From Planctomycetota bacterium (GTDB taxonomy: Bacteria; Planctomycetota; Planctomycetia; Pirellulales; Pirellulaceae), in the NCBI GenBank assembly GCA_018969045.1, contig JAGWZB010000009.1, forward strand, positions 1 through 32,510: a stretch of 32,510 bases of DNA. Direction: 5' to 3'. The stretch's first letter is position 1. Every line of letters begins with the position of its first letter. Made by a program: the position numbers and the translations under genes. Positions 1-9,065 of this stretch are shown one piece after another. The notes under the pieces were generated by a model. The model ran no database searches, was not told the origin of the DNA, and saw only the letters and a program-made list of their open reading frames with translations.

Positions 1-2
1 TG

Positions 3-116
3 TTCTCGGGAGTGATAGCACCTTTGGTTCTTGCGGGATTGTTGATCGTTTTGGGGTCCCTTTTGTGGGTGATCCATCAGTCCAAGCGACTTTTGGGTTT
101 AGGGGCAAGAGCGTGA
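3..116 (+). CDS. C-terminal end of an unidentified membrane protein (partial)
   Basis: This reading frame is open from the left edge and stops at TGA 114-116. The visible 37 residues contain one hydrophobic stretch (GVIAPLVLAGLLIVLGSLLW) followed by a basic tail (HQSKRLLGLGARA), which looks like a last transmembrane helix with a cytoplasmic end. The stop codon overlaps the GTG start of the next gene in a GTGA arrangement, so the two genes are very probably cotranscribed and translationally coupled. In planctomycetes, genes for TgpA-like transglutaminases often sit behind MoxR-ATPase and DUF58 genes. This could be the end of such a neighbour, but the fragment is too short to name. Confidence 0.55.
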   Translation, partial: FSGVIAPLVLAGLLIVLGSLLWVIHQSKRLLGLGARA

Positions 117-2599
117 TAGAGCAGAAGAATTTCCAGCGGCTATCCTTTTGCTTTGTGATGTTTTCTGCCATCGCCGCTGTCTTGGTGGGGCTGGGGCAAG
201 AATCCTGGTACTTGCCGATTCTGGTTTGTACTTCGGCGATTGCGGCCTATTTTTTCACCGACAAGTTCGGCTGGATTTATTTGCCCCGCTATGTGGTGTA
301 CATCGGGATGATCGCAGGGGCGTTTCTGGCCGGTTATGAATACTTCACCCAGATGCGTTCGAACCAATTGCTGTGGGTCGGAAATCTTTTGGTCTATGTC
401 CAAATCCCGCTTTATTTTCAGAAAAAAGAGAAGCGTGTATTCGAACAGTGGGGAGTGTTCTTGCTGTTGGAATTGGTCGTGGCGGCCTTGGTCAACGACA
501 ACGTCTTGTATGGAATTTTGATGCTGCCGGTCCTAGCCGTCGGCAGCGCTGCGCTGCTAGCTCTTGCCGAATACGCTTCCTACCAGCGTCACAATGAATC
601 GAATTCCGAGTCGACTTCGATGTTCTGGCGGTTGCTCCATTGGATCGGAGTCGAGAAACTCACCAGCCGTGGAGTGTCTGGATTGAAGTTATCGGCCAGC
701 GGTGGCTTGAACCAGAGCCTTGGAAATCGCGTGGAATTTGAGCCGAGCCGATGGCGCTCGAGCATCATCCCTTTTGCCTTGGCGATGCTGATTTTTTCCA
801 TCGGCTATTTCTACATGCTGCCTCGTCTGTATTCGGAGTCCTTTGACGGCGAAGGGCTCGGATGGGGTGGAAGTCGGGTCGGGTTTAGCGAGCAGATATC
901 GCTCCAGTTCGTTGGCAATCTACTTCGGAATGAATCACCGGCATTTCGAATGAGTATGGTCAATGAGTCGACCACCAAAACCTACAGGCCTAATCAGCCA
1001 CCCTACATCCGAGGCACCGTCGTGCATCGCTACATCGATGGACCAGGGCGAGGGTTCTGGCAACCCAGCGACCGAGACAATTCCAACGGCAAGCAAAATA
1101 GTCTCCGAGACTTGATGACCCAGCAAGAGTGCGACGATGATTTGCTCAAGCGACGCGACAGCGTGCGAGTCAATGTTGCAGAGCGATCCCCATTTGGCTC
1201 TGTCGTCTGTTCGATCCCTCCGTACGCTCAGATCGAAAATTCGCCCTTTCGAACGTCTCGTCGCGATTGGCGATTGGTGGATTTACGAAGCAACTACTCG
1301 GGAGCCAATCCACCCAAAAGACGCTACTCGTTTTTGACTTACGGGTTCGTCGGGGGGCAGGAATCACCGATCCTCGAAGATCAATCCGACGTGTTCGCGG
1401 AGAAACAAGCCAGTTCGTTTTCCAGTTATGGCAACTCGGTGATCGAATACCCTGAGTCGCTAAATATTCTCCGTCCGGAGATCGATCGAATTTTGTCTGC
1501 CAGCGAAAAGCCTTTGGAAAGCAAAATCGCCAAGGCTCTGTTCTTAGAAAACCACTTGGCCAACAGCAGTCTCTACGAATACACCCTTTCGTTGACCGGA
1601 CCGAAAGACCCGGGCATCGACCCTATCGCTGATTTTCTGCTGAATAAACGGCGAGGTCACTGCCAGTACTTTGCAAGCGCCTTGGCTCTGATGCTCCGGG
1701 CCCAAGGAATCCCAACACGATTGGTCGTCGGCTTTCGTCCCAGCGAATACAACGATATCGGAGGTTACTTTCAAGTCTCCCAAAGCCATGCTCACGTCTG
1801 GGTTGAAGCTTACTTTACCCTTGATGAAATGGGTCAAGCCGACGAATCGGTCCGAATCGGAATCCCAGTACCTAGCTGGGCAAGAAGCGGAGTGTGGCTG
1901 AGGCTCGATCCGACTCCACCGGTGGATGGTTCCAATGCCGGCGGGAGTTTCCGAAGCAGCGGTACCCAAACGTTCGATGCGATGCAGGATTTTTGGGATG
2001 AGATGGTCATCAACATGGACAAATCTCGCCAAGGTGGTTTGTTCTCCTTGTTCGGAGATTCCTCAGAGGGAACGTACGCAAGATTCTGGGTACAGATTCA
2101 AACACTTCTATCTCGGATGCAATCGAGCCGTTTTGTTGGTGGATTCCTGTCCCCTGACCGCTGGTTCTCCTGGAGAATTGCCATCGCATTCTTCGCCCTG
2201 GCAGCAAGCTTGCTCGTGGTATACAAGGGGCTTATGAAGTTCTTTCCGAACCTGGTTCCCAAAAGCTTACGGGGAAAATCAGCTGTCCTGCGACGAACTT
2301 ATTCGAAGATTGAATTTTACGAAAAGCTGATCAAACTCTTGCGATCGCTGGGGCTCAGACGGCAGCCTCATCAAACACCTCAGGAGTTCCTTTGGGCCGC
2401 AGGCGATGCACTCAAGCGAGCCGATCTTTCACTGGACATGGAACAACTTTCAGCCTTGTTTTATGCCAAGCGATTCGGACAATCAGAAACACTTGATCCT
2501 GATCAAGCCGCGTGCATCAGCGCGAATCTAAAGAGTTTGGATGAAGCGATCCGCGGCGGATTAAAGAATAAAATAAAAGCCCTCTCACCGACTCTCTGA
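113..2599 (+). CDS. TgpA-like membrane-anchored transglutaminase/protease-like protein
   Basis: This is a large integral-membrane protein with a transglutaminase-like papain-fold domain facing the periplasm, of the TgpA/DUF3488 type. About five hydrophobic segments fill residues 12-150 and another lies near 218-240. The core domain carries the catalytic triad: Cys517 in GHCQYFAS, His561 in SHAHVWVE and Asp599 in WLRLDPTPP. A further transmembrane helix lies near 684-705, followed by a cytoplasmic tail resembling DUF4129. I place the start at GTG 113: it overlaps the upstream TGA and has AGGGG about seven bases ahead. A GTG at 65 would add 16 residues inside the upstream gene. The physiological substrate of this family is poorly known; a cell-envelope role is inferred. 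Length (828 residues) is usual for planctomycete homologues. Confidence 0.85.
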   Translation: MIEQKNFQRLSFCFVMFSAIAAVLVGLGQESWYLPILVCTSAIAAYFFTDKFGWIYLPRYVVYIGMIAGAFLAGYEYFTQMRSNQLLWVGNLLVYVQIPLYFQKKEKRVFEQWGVFLLLELVVAALVNDNVLYGILMLPVLAVGSAALLALAEYASYQRHNESNSESTSMFWRLLHWIGVEKLTSRGVSGLKLSASGGLNQSLGNRVEFEPSRWRSSIIPFALAMLIFSIGYFYMLPRLYSESFDGEGLGWGGSRVGFSEQISLQFVGNLLRNESPAFRMSMVNESTTKTYRPNQPPYIRGTVVHRYIDGPGRGFWQPSDRDNSNGKQNSLRDLMTQQECDDDLLKRRDSVRVNVAERSPFGSVVCSIPPYAQIENSPFRTSRRDWRLVDLRSNYSGANPPKRRYSFLTYGFVGGQESPILEDQSDVFAEKQASSFSSYGNSVIEYPESLNILRPEIDRILSASEKPLESKIAKALFLENHLANSSLYEYTLSLTGPKDPGIDPIADFLLNKRRGHCQYFASALALMLRAQGIPTRLVVGFRPSEYNDIGGYFQVSQSHAHVWVEAYFTLDEMGQADESVRIGIPVPSWARSGVWLRLDPTPPVDGSNAGGSFRSSGTQTFDAMQDFWDEMVINMDKSRQGGLFSLFGDSSEGTYARFWVQIQTLLSRMQSSRFVGGFLSPDRWFSWRIAIAFFALAASLLVVYKGLMKFFPNLVPKSLRGKSAVLRRTYSKIEFYEKLIKLLRSLGLRRQPHQTPQEFLWAAGDALKRADLSLDMEQLSALFYAKRFGQSETLDPDQAACISANLKSLDEAIRGGLKNKIKALSPTL

Positions 2600-2611
2600 T
2601 CCTTGAAAACT

Positions 2612-4108
2612 ATGGACCAACCTGATATTGCATTGGCTATCGACTTGGGTGCTTCTGGTGGACGCGTCATCGCAGCGGAACTTCGCGGAGACATGATCCA
2701 ACTCAAGGATGTTCATCGTTTTGAGAATGCGCCATTGTCGGTCGGCAATCGATTGCTATGGAACCTCTTGTCGCTTTGGAAAGAAGTCGAGATCGGGATT
2801 GGCAAAGCGGTCGAAGAGCATCGCGATCGAATCGTTAGCTTGGGGGTCGATACCTGGGGGGTCGATTACGTATTGCTCGATCGAAACGATGATCTGGTCG
2901 GTCCGTCCTTTTGCTATCGGGATCCCCGAACCCGAGGAGTTATGGACAAGGCTTTTCAAAAGATCAGCCGGCAGGAGATCTTTCAGGAAACCGGGATCCA
3001 GTTCATGGAAATCAACACGCTCTACCAACTCTACAGCATGCGTGTGGAGAACTCACCTATCCTGGATATCGCCGATCGGTTCCTGATGATCCCGGACTTT
3101 TTTCATTGGATGTTGACCGGAGAGAAAGTCAACGAATTCACCAACGCATCGACCACCCAGATCCTCCAACCCGGAGGCGGTGGATGGTCCAGCAAGATCC
3201 TTGAGCGTTTGGGGATCCCTGAAAAGCTCTTTCGCACTCCGGTCCAGCCCGGGTGCTCCCTGGGGTCGGTCCGAACTCAGTTGAGAAACTTAACGGGTCT
3301 GTCGCAACGGGCCAAAACGATCGTTCCTGCAACCCATGACACCGGTGCGGCCGTCTTGGCCGTGCCGGCCAAAGGCTTCTCGGAATCCAAACCCAATTGG
3401 TGCTACATCAGCAGCGGAACTTGGTCGCTTATGGGGGTCGAACTCAGCGAACCTAGGCTCAACAACAAATGTTCGGAATTGAACTTTACCAACGAAGGTG
3501 GAGCCAATGGAACGGTGCGATTGCTCAAGAACATCGCTGGGCTTTGGCCACTGCAGCAATGCCGGGCCAGTTGGCAACGACGCGGTAAGCCTTACGATTG
3601 GACGACGCTTGCGACACTGGCCACAGAGTCCAAACCGCATGCCCACTGGATCGACATTCAAAACCCTGCCTTCGTCGCACCCGAAGACATGCTCGATGCG
3701 GTTCTTGGGTACATCAAACAAACCGGTCAGCCGACTCCCAACACCGATGGGGCCATCGCAAGGGCCATTCTCGAAAGCCTTGCGATGCGCTACCGGATCT
3801 GCCTGGGAATGCTCGAAGACCTTCTGGGTTACCAGCTAGAGACCATCCACATCGTGGGTGGTGGGGTCCGCAACCAACTCCTTTGCCAGATGACGGCTGA
3901 TGCTTGCAATCGAACGGTTGTCGCCGGACCGGTCGAAGCGACCGCGCTTGGGAACGTTATCTCGCAAATGCTCGCACTGGGTCGTTTCAAGAATGTAGGC
4001 GAAGCTCGGGCGTGGATGCTTCAAACCAGCTCGATCGATGTTTATGAGCCGAAATTCCCTCAGGCCTGGGATGACATCCACAGCAAAATCTCAAGCCATT
4101 TGAGTTAG
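2612..4108 (+). CDS. rhaB: rhamnulokinase (FGGY carbohydrate kinase)
   Basis: This cytoplasmic kinase phosphorylates L-rhamnulose to L-rhamnulose 1-phosphate in rhamnose catabolism. It has the two actin-like ATPase halves of the FGGY family. The N-terminal phosphate loop reads AIDLGASGGRVIAAEL. The C-terminal half has CYISSGTWSLMGVEL, which is characteristic of rhamnulokinases rather than xylulo- or glycerol kinases, and the adenosine motif HIVGGGVRNQLLCQMTADA. With ATG 2612 the protein has 498 residues, usual for RhaB; TTG 2603 is an in-frame alternative with no better ribosome site. It starts 12 bases after the transglutaminase gene, so it may ride on that transcript although the functions are unrelated. 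No other rhamnose gene (isomerase, aldolase) is in the window. Confidence 0.88.
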   Translation: MDQPDIALAIDLGASGGRVIAAELRGDMIQLKDVHRFENAPLSVGNRLLWNLLSLWKEVEIGIGKAVEEHRDRIVSLGVDTWGVDYVLLDRNDDLVGPSFCYRDPRTRGVMDKAFQKISRQEIFQETGIQFMEINTLYQLYSMRVENSPILDIADRFLMIPDFFHWMLTGEKVNEFTNASTTQILQPGGGGWSSKILERLGIPEKLFRTPVQPGCSLGSVRTQLRNLTGLSQRAKTIVPATHDTGAAVLAVPAKGFSESKPNWCYISSGTWSLMGVELSEPRLNNKCSELNFTNEGGANGTVRLLKNIAGLWPLQQCRASWQRRGKPYDWTTLATLATESKPHAHWIDIQNPAFVAPEDMLDAVLGYIKQTGQPTPNTDGAIARAILESLAMRYRICLGMLEDLLGYQLETIHIVGGGVRNQLLCQMTADACNRTVVAGPVEATALGNVISQMLALGRFKNVGEARAWMLQTSSIDVYEPKFPQAWDDIHSKISSHLS

Positions 4109-4606
4109 TCAGCGTTTGATTTGGCCGATCAAGGATCGGTATTGATCCAATTCCAAGTCTCCGATCAGGAAACGATGGGTCAAGATGTATCGCTCGAGTC
4201 GGCTTGCATCGTGGGCTCGATGATCCTCTCGGTATTTGACCCTTGCTATCGAGTAATTGTCTTCTAGATCGGCAAGTTTCACTTCGACGGCGATCGGATC
4301 GCAGCTGAGCGATTCAATGTAATGGCCATAAGAAACACCGGGTAGGTGGGTCAGTCGCTCTACCGTTTGAACCACCTCTGGGGAGATCCCGTTTGCAAGA
4401 AGATCCTCAGACGTTGCGCTGGTGTCTTCAAGGATATCATGCAGCACTGCAGCCTGCTTGGCATGCGGATCCTTGCACCGCATCATGACCCGGACTAAGT
4501 GGAGGATGTAAGGGGCACCGTCGGCATCGCGTTGGCCTTGGTGCATACGGACGGCTAAGCCCAGAGCGTTTTCGATCGCTTGGGCATCCTCTTGCCTAAA
4601 TAACAT
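4109..4606 (-). CDS. HD-domain phosphohydrolase, RelA/SpoT hydrolase-like (MESH1-type)
   Basis: This small 165-residue protein consists of one HD domain. His36 (in PYILHLVRV), the pair His56-Asp57 followed by Glu60-Asp61 (VLHDILEDT) and Asp113 (VKLADLEDN) match the Mn-binding site of RelA/SpoT ppGpp hydrolases and of stand-alone MESH1-like enzymes. It is therefore probably a nucleotide phosphohydrolase; ppGpp is a possible substrate but is not shown by the sequence. The usual VKLADRLHN motif is changed to VKLADLEDN, so specificity may differ. Its stop codon lies immediately against the stop of rhaB, with no spacer. It follows the epimerase gene by 25 bases on the same strand, so the two form a likely operon. 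Confidence 0.75.
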   Translation of the reverse strand: MLFRQEDAQAIENALGLAVRMHQGQRDADGAPYILHLVRVMMRCKDPHAKQAAVLHDILEDTSATSEDLLANGISPEVVQTVERLTHLPGVSYGHYIESLSCDPIAVEVKLADLEDNYSIARVKYREDHRAHDASRLERYILTHRFLIGDLELDQYRSLIGQIKR

Positions 4607-4631
4607 GGACTCACAACTTTAAAAAAAAGGT

Positions 4632-5609
4632 TCAAACAAACATTTTTTGTTGCCGCATCCAATCGATCGCATCGGCGATCGATTCATCCACCGGCCTGAT
4701 GCGGTAATCGAGTTGATCGATCGCCAGTTGGCTTGAGTACCAGTGGTATTGCGAAGACATCGCGATGGCAGCGGAATTAACCAACGGTTCTTTACCGGTC
4801 AGTTTACCAAGTAGATCCCCGATCGAGCCCGCTGCTATCTGGCCTGGGCGACGCAAGAAAGTCCACGGAGCTCTAGCGCCAAATTGTTTGGTGATTTCTC
4901 GCCAAAGTTGAAAATAAGTCCAGTTTTCGCCGGCCAGAATGTATCTGGATCCGCCGGGGGCTTTGGCGATCGCTTGCAGGATTGCGTCGGCGACGTCGCG
5001 AGGATCGCAGATGCTGCAGCCACCCGAGGGAGCAAGAGGCGGTGCACCTTTGCGAAGATCCATGATCATCCTGCCGCTGCTGGGTTTCCAGTCCCAAGGA
5101 CCTAGCATGAAACCTGGGTAAACAATCACAGCATCGATCCCTTGCTGGATCGCTTGGCGCACCTCCTGTTCGGCAGAGCGTTTGGAGACAACGTAAGTGC
5201 ACGGGACCTGACCGTCTCCTGGTGTCTGCTCGTCAACAATCCGGTCTGCGGCTCCGATAGCTAGCGTATTGACGGTAGAAACATGAATCAATCTAGCTTG
5301 ATGCTTTCGAGCAAGCCTGATGGCATTGGCTGTTCCGTTCTTGTTGGTCTGGATACCTTGCTGGCGCTGCGACCAACCGATGTGGATGTGCGCCGCAGAA
5401 TGGATCACCGCATCGAGTTTGCCGTCGATACGGTCCAGCGAATCGAAGTCAGTGATGTCGGCATCGAGCTTCTGGAGATTCAAATCCTCAAGCGACTTGG
5501 CAGAGGTTGAATTCCTTGAAATCGCTACGACCTCGATTCCTCGGCCCAGTGCCAAGCGAGTCACGTTGTTTCCAAGCAAACCGGTCGCCCCGGTGACGGC
5601 GATTCTCAT
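4632..5609 (-). CDS. NAD(P)-dependent epimerase / dihydroflavonol-4-reductase-like protein
   Basis: This is an extended short-chain dehydrogenase/reductase of 325 residues. The Rossmann loop TGATGLLG begins at residue 6. The catalytic pair Tyr139 and Lys143 is in TYVVSK, and the active-site Ser/Thr lies in HVSTVNT near residue 111. The overall pattern fits the NAD-dependent epimerase/dehydratase family, nearest to dihydroflavonol-4-reductase-like and hopanoid-associated sugar epimerase proteins. The true substrate cannot be read from the sequence. ATG 5609 has AGGA about eight bases ahead (reverse strand). It is the first gene of a two-gene minus-strand unit with the HD protein, and is divergent from the ABC transporter operon across a 156-base gap. 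Confidence 0.8.
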   Translation of the reverse strand: MRIAVTGATGLLGNNVTRLALGRGIEVVAISRNSTSAKSLEDLNLQKLDADITDFDSLDRIDGKLDAVIHSAAHIHIGWSQRQQGIQTNKNGTANAIRLARKHQARLIHVSTVNTLAIGAADRIVDEQTPGDGQVPCTYVVSKRSAEQEVRQAIQQGIDAVIVYPGFMLGPWDWKPSSGRMIMDLRKGAPPLAPSGGCSICDPRDVADAILQAIAKAPGGSRYILAGENWTYFQLWREITKQFGARAPWTFLRRPGQIAAGSIGDLLGKLTGKEPLVNSAAIAMSSQYHWYSSQLAIDQLDYRIRPVDESIADAIDWMRQQKMFV

Positions 5610-5684
5610 CTGTGTTTCCTACTGGTTTTATCCCCCAATCTCTCTGATCGTCAGATCTTACCAAAGAATCTCGGCTTTCGAAGG

Positions 5685-5714
5685 TCTGCAATTAACTCGG
5701 AATTCTGATATACT
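5685..5714 (+). promoter_or_regulatory. candidate promoter for the ABC transporter operon
   Basis: A good -10 hexamer TATACT (5709-5714) lies about 50 bases before the ATPase start codon. The best upstream hexamer at 18-base spacing is TCTGCA (5685-5690), only half matching TTGACA. The position in a divergent intergenic gap supports a promoter; the -35 part is weak. Confidence 0.35.
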
Positions 5715-5765
5715 AAGTCGCGTGATCATCCCGGTCCTTATCACTCATTCAAAGACATCCTCTGT

Positions 5766-6509
5766 ATGCCGATCATCGAAGTCAGAAATCTGACGAAACA
5801 ATTCGGAGCTGGGGATTTGGCCGTCGAAGTTCTCAAAGGGGTGAACTTAAAAATCGAGCCGGGCGAGTTTGTCGCCTTGATGGGCCCTAGCGGGTCTGGA
5901 AAAAGCACCCTCATGAGTATCATCGGTGGCATCGAGCCACCCACGGGTGGTCAAGTCTTGGTCGATGGTATCGATATCGGCCAACTCGATGATGACCAGC
6001 GAACGCTGCTCAGACGCCGCAAAGTTGGGTTTATCTTTCAAGCCTTTAACTTGATCCCGACCCTCAACGCGCTTGAAAATGTGGCCCTGCCATTGCAGCT
6101 CGACGGGGTCCCCTTGAAGCAAGCTCAGGAGAGAGCTCGCTTGGCACTCGACCGCGTTGAAATGAGCCATCGCATGGACCATGTCCCTTCGAAACTCTCC
6201 GGTGGCGAGCAGCAGCGGGTTGCCATCGCTAGGGCACTTGCGATCGAACCGGTGATTTTGCTAGCCGACGAACCAACCGGTAACTTAGATTCCCGGCAAA
6301 GCGGGCGAGTGACGGAGCTTCTAAGAGATCTTGCGATGTACTCTCGGCAAACCATCGTGATGGTCACCCACGATGCTACCGTCGCACGGAGCGCCTTTCG
6401 ACTTTTGAAGTTCAAGGACGGGAATATCGAACGCGATATTGCCCAAGAGGACTTTGAAGCCAACGCCGCGGTTTTCCATGCCTCTTCGGTTCAAAACGCG
6501 ACGGGCTGA
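5766..6509 (+). CDS. ABC transporter ATP-binding protein (LolD/MacB type)
   Basis: This is the ATPase subunit of an ABC transporter of the LolD/MacB/FtsE group (247 residues). Walker A GPSGSGKST spans residues 40-48. The signature LSGGEQQRVAIARAL starts at 144, Walker B has Asp168-Glu169 in LLADEPTGNLD, and the switch His202 is in MVTHD. The PTGNLDSRQ continuation after Walker B is typical of the LolD/MacB group. The cognate FtsX-type permease begins 12 bases downstream, so the two make one transporter. Such transporters move lipoproteins, peptides or other envelope molecules by mechanotransmission; the cargo here is unknown. The tail after residue 225 is somewhat longer than in E. coli LolD. 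Confidence 0.92.
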   Translation: MPIIEVRNLTKQFGAGDLAVEVLKGVNLKIEPGEFVALMGPSGSGKSTLMSIIGGIEPPTGGQVLVDGIDIGQLDDDQRTLLRRRKVGFIFQAFNLIPTLNALENVALPLQLDGVPLKQAQERARLALDRVEMSHRMDHVPSKLSGGEQQRVAIARALAIEPVILLADEPTGNLDSRQSGRVTELLRDLAMYSRQTIVMVTHDATVARSAFRLLKFKDGNIERDIAQEDFEANAAVFHASSVQNATG

Positions 6510-6521
6510 TCGAGGAGTTTT

Positions 6522-9065
6522 ATGGCCCTTGCGAGACTTTCACTCAGGGAACTGCAAAGCCGACCCGCCAGGTCGCTGCTGACGCTCCTGAGTATCATCA
6601 TCGGAGCCGGGGCGATCGTCGCAACATACATCGCCTCCGATAGCGCAAAACTCGCTCAGCGTGCCATGGTGCAAAATGTTACCGGCAATGCTCAACTGGA
6701 AATCCAAGCCGCCGGGGGCGGTTCGTTCGATATCCGAGAAGTCCTGTTCCTCAAGGAGCTCGATGGCATCGAAGTGATTTCTCCGTCGGTCCGAAGGTAT
6801 TCGACTCTTGCAACACTCGACGCCCAAGGGAAACCGGATCGCAAACTGCGAGTCCAACTCCTGGGGGTGGATTTCGCGGAAGACAAAAAGGTTCGCAACA
6901 TCGAGCATGTCGCAGGAAAAGACCCTTTTGTAGAGGCTCCTTCCGACGAGCCTGAAGTATGGTGCGACGAAGGACTTGCCAAATCCGCAGGGCTTGCTGT
7001 GGGTCAAGAAGTCAAGTTGCTGACGAAAACCGGAAATCAATCGGCGAAAATCGCTGGGCTGCTCAAATCCAACACCGCCGCGTCGGCTTTTCAATCGGCC
7101 GTCTTGATGGCTCCGACTCGAACTATCCAAAAGTGGACTCGTTCGACCAACAAACTCGATGTCGTGCAACTGATGCTCAGCGATGAAAAACGTACTCAAG
7201 AGATCCAAACCAAGATCGCTGAGAAATTGCCTCAAGGGGTCTACGTTCGCGAACCGCCGATGCGCAGTGAACTGGCCAATGAAAGCACCGTTGCGATCCA
7301 GCGTGGGCTACTGATCGCCACGATCTTTTCGCTGGTGATGGCCGGATTCATCATTTTCAATACTTTTCAAATGAACGTTGGCGAGCGGCGAAGGCAGCTT
7401 GGAATCCTCAGGGCTATCGGCACGACTCGCAAGCAGGTTCTCTGGATGGTTCTCCGAGAAGCCGCGATCCTGGGAGTCCTAGGTAGTATACTCGGATGCT
7501 TCGTGGGGTACTTTGGGGCCGATCTGCTGAACCAATCGACAGCAACGCTGCTTGGGGTCTCGATACCGAGCTCCTCGGTCGGTTTCCTGCCGATCGCACT
7601 TGCGATCGCTTGCGGGTTTCTCGTGTCGCTGGTTGGAGCCAGCCTCCCGGCAATGACGGCTGCCAAAGCGTCACCTTCGGAAGCCATGAAGAGCGTATCG
7701 GAATCCGATTCCAAGAGTCTCTGGGCATTGTGGTTTGTGATCGGATGGATCGTCATCGCCTTGGGGTTGCTGATCCTCTGGGCGTCGACCTATCAATACA
7801 TCACGGTTCGATTAGGAACTGCGGGCATCGTGATGATCATCTTGGGAGTGATTTTCCTGCTGCCGGCATCGCTTCCGCTGTTGACCAAGATCGCCGCGGC
7901 ACCGCTGATGGCCTGGATGCCTGTTGAAGCCGCATTGGCGCGCCGCCAGGTACTACGGCATCCGGGGCGGTCCGCCATGACCATTGGAATCTTGCTGGTG
8001 GCCATGGCCATGGGGCTTGGGATGGCCTTTACCATCCTGGACAACATCCGGGATGTCCAGTTCTGGTACAAACGGACCATCGTCGGAGATTTCTTTGTGC
8101 GCGCGGCCATGCCGGACATGAGCAGTGGGCACGCAGCCGATATGCCGGAAGGCTTCCCCGAGAAAGTGGCTGCGGTCGATGGGATTTTGACCAGCGATAC
8201 CATGCGTTTTGTCAGCGCAAGGGCCGGTGAACTTAGCGTCATCGCAATCGTCAGGCAATTCAATTCGCCTACTCAAGATTACTTTGATTTGGTCCAGGGC
8301 AAAGAGGATCAAGTCATGCAGGGGATTCGCCAAGGCCAAGTCGTTTTGGGCTCGGTTCTTGCCGAGCGTGCCCAGTTGAATGTCGGTGATGAAATCGAAC
8401 TCGAAACCAACGAAGGCAAGGTCAAGGTTCCCATCGTGGGGGTGACCAACGAGTACCTTGCCGGCGGGTTGACTCTCTACATGCAAACCGATCAAGCCAA
8501 ACGCTTGCTCAGTGTCGATGGAACCGATGCGGTGATTGTCCGAAGCGATCCGAGCAAACGCGCTCAAGTCAAAGAATCTCTGCAGAAACTCGCCGATTCT
8601 GAAGGGCTCATGGTCCAGTCCTTTCAAGAGATGGCTGACATCATCGAAAACATGATCAGCGGCGTGGTCGGTGGGCTTTGGGTCGTACTAGCCCTTGGTG
8701 CATTGATTGCCGCCTTTGGACTTATCAATACACTTGCGATGAATATTCTTGAGCAGACACGAGAAATCGGAATGCTTAGAGTCGTCGCTATGACTCGCCA
8801 GCAGATCCGCAGGATGATTTTAGCCCAAGCCTTGATCATGGCCTTCATCGGAATTTTGCCAGGAGTTGTCTTGGGGGTCGGCGTTGCCGCCGCGATGAAT
8901 TTGAGTACCTTGATTGTCACAGGGCATGCCGTACGTTTTCAGTGGTACCCAGGCTTTATCGCCGGGGCTCTTTTGGCCGAAGTCCTTATCGTGATCATGG
9001 CGGCGATGTTCCCTGCCGAAAGGGCCGCTCGCTTAAACCTCGCGAAAGCCCTTCAATATGAGTGA
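6522..9065 (+). CDS. ABC transporter permease with two FtsX/MacB modules
   Basis: This permease of 847 residues contains two FtsX-type units in tandem, as in YbbP-like proteins. Unit 1 starts with a basic motif and helix (LRELQSRPARSLLTLLSIII, from residue 7), followed by a MacB-type extracytoplasmic domain to about residue 245 and three helices between about 260 and 385. Two more helices lie near 400-455. Unit 2 begins with the parallel motif ARRQVLRHPGRSAMTIGILL near residue 473, has its own periplasmic domain (about 520-700) and ends with three helices (about 715-840). The shared RELxSRPARS / RQVLRHPGRS motif shows internal duplication, so one chain may supply both halves of the membrane domain. 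The neighbouring ATPase powers it. Substrate unknown. Confidence 0.9.
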   Translation: MALARLSLRELQSRPARSLLTLLSIIIGAGAIVATYIASDSAKLAQRAMVQNVTGNAQLEIQAAGGGSFDIREVLFLKELDGIEVISPSVRRYSTLATLDAQGKPDRKLRVQLLGVDFAEDKKVRNIEHVAGKDPFVEAPSDEPEVWCDEGLAKSAGLAVGQEVKLLTKTGNQSAKIAGLLKSNTAASAFQSAVLMAPTRTIQKWTRSTNKLDVVQLMLSDEKRTQEIQTKIAEKLPQGVYVREPPMRSELANESTVAIQRGLLIATIFSLVMAGFIIFNTFQMNVGERRRQLGILRAIGTTRKQVLWMVLREAAILGVLGSILGCFVGYFGADLLNQSTATLLGVSIPSSSVGFLPIALAIACGFLVSLVGASLPAMTAAKASPSEAMKSVSESDSKSLWALWFVIGWIVIALGLLILWASTYQYITVRLGTAGIVMIILGVIFLLPASLPLLTKIAAAPLMAWMPVEAALARRQVLRHPGRSAMTIGILLVAMAMGLGMAFTILDNIRDVQFWYKRTIVGDFFVRAAMPDMSSGHAADMPEGFPEKVAAVDGILTSDTMRFVSARAGELSVIAIVRQFNSPTQDYFDLVQGKEDQVMQGIRQGQVVLGSVLAERAQLNVGDEIELETNEGKVKVPIVGVTNEYLAGGLTLYMQTDQAKRLLSVDGTDAVIVRSDPSKRAQVKESLQKLADSEGLMVQSFQEMADIIENMISGVVGGLWVVLALGALIAAFGLINTLAMNILEQTREIGMLRVVAMTRQQIRRMILAQALIMAFIGILPGVVLGVGVAAAMNLSTLIVTGHAVRFQWYPGFIAGALLAEVLIVIMAAMFPAERAARLNLAKALQYE

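Noticed and set aside
65-112. Longer start (GTG 65) for the transglutaminase
   Set aside because: It lies inside the upstream coding frame and adds residues that do not look like a membrane protein start; GTG 113 has a ribosome site and the GTGA overlap.
7953-8627. 224-codon minus-strand frame within the ABC permease gene
   Set aside because: Antisense to the second FtsX unit, which has clear helices and motifs on the plus strand.
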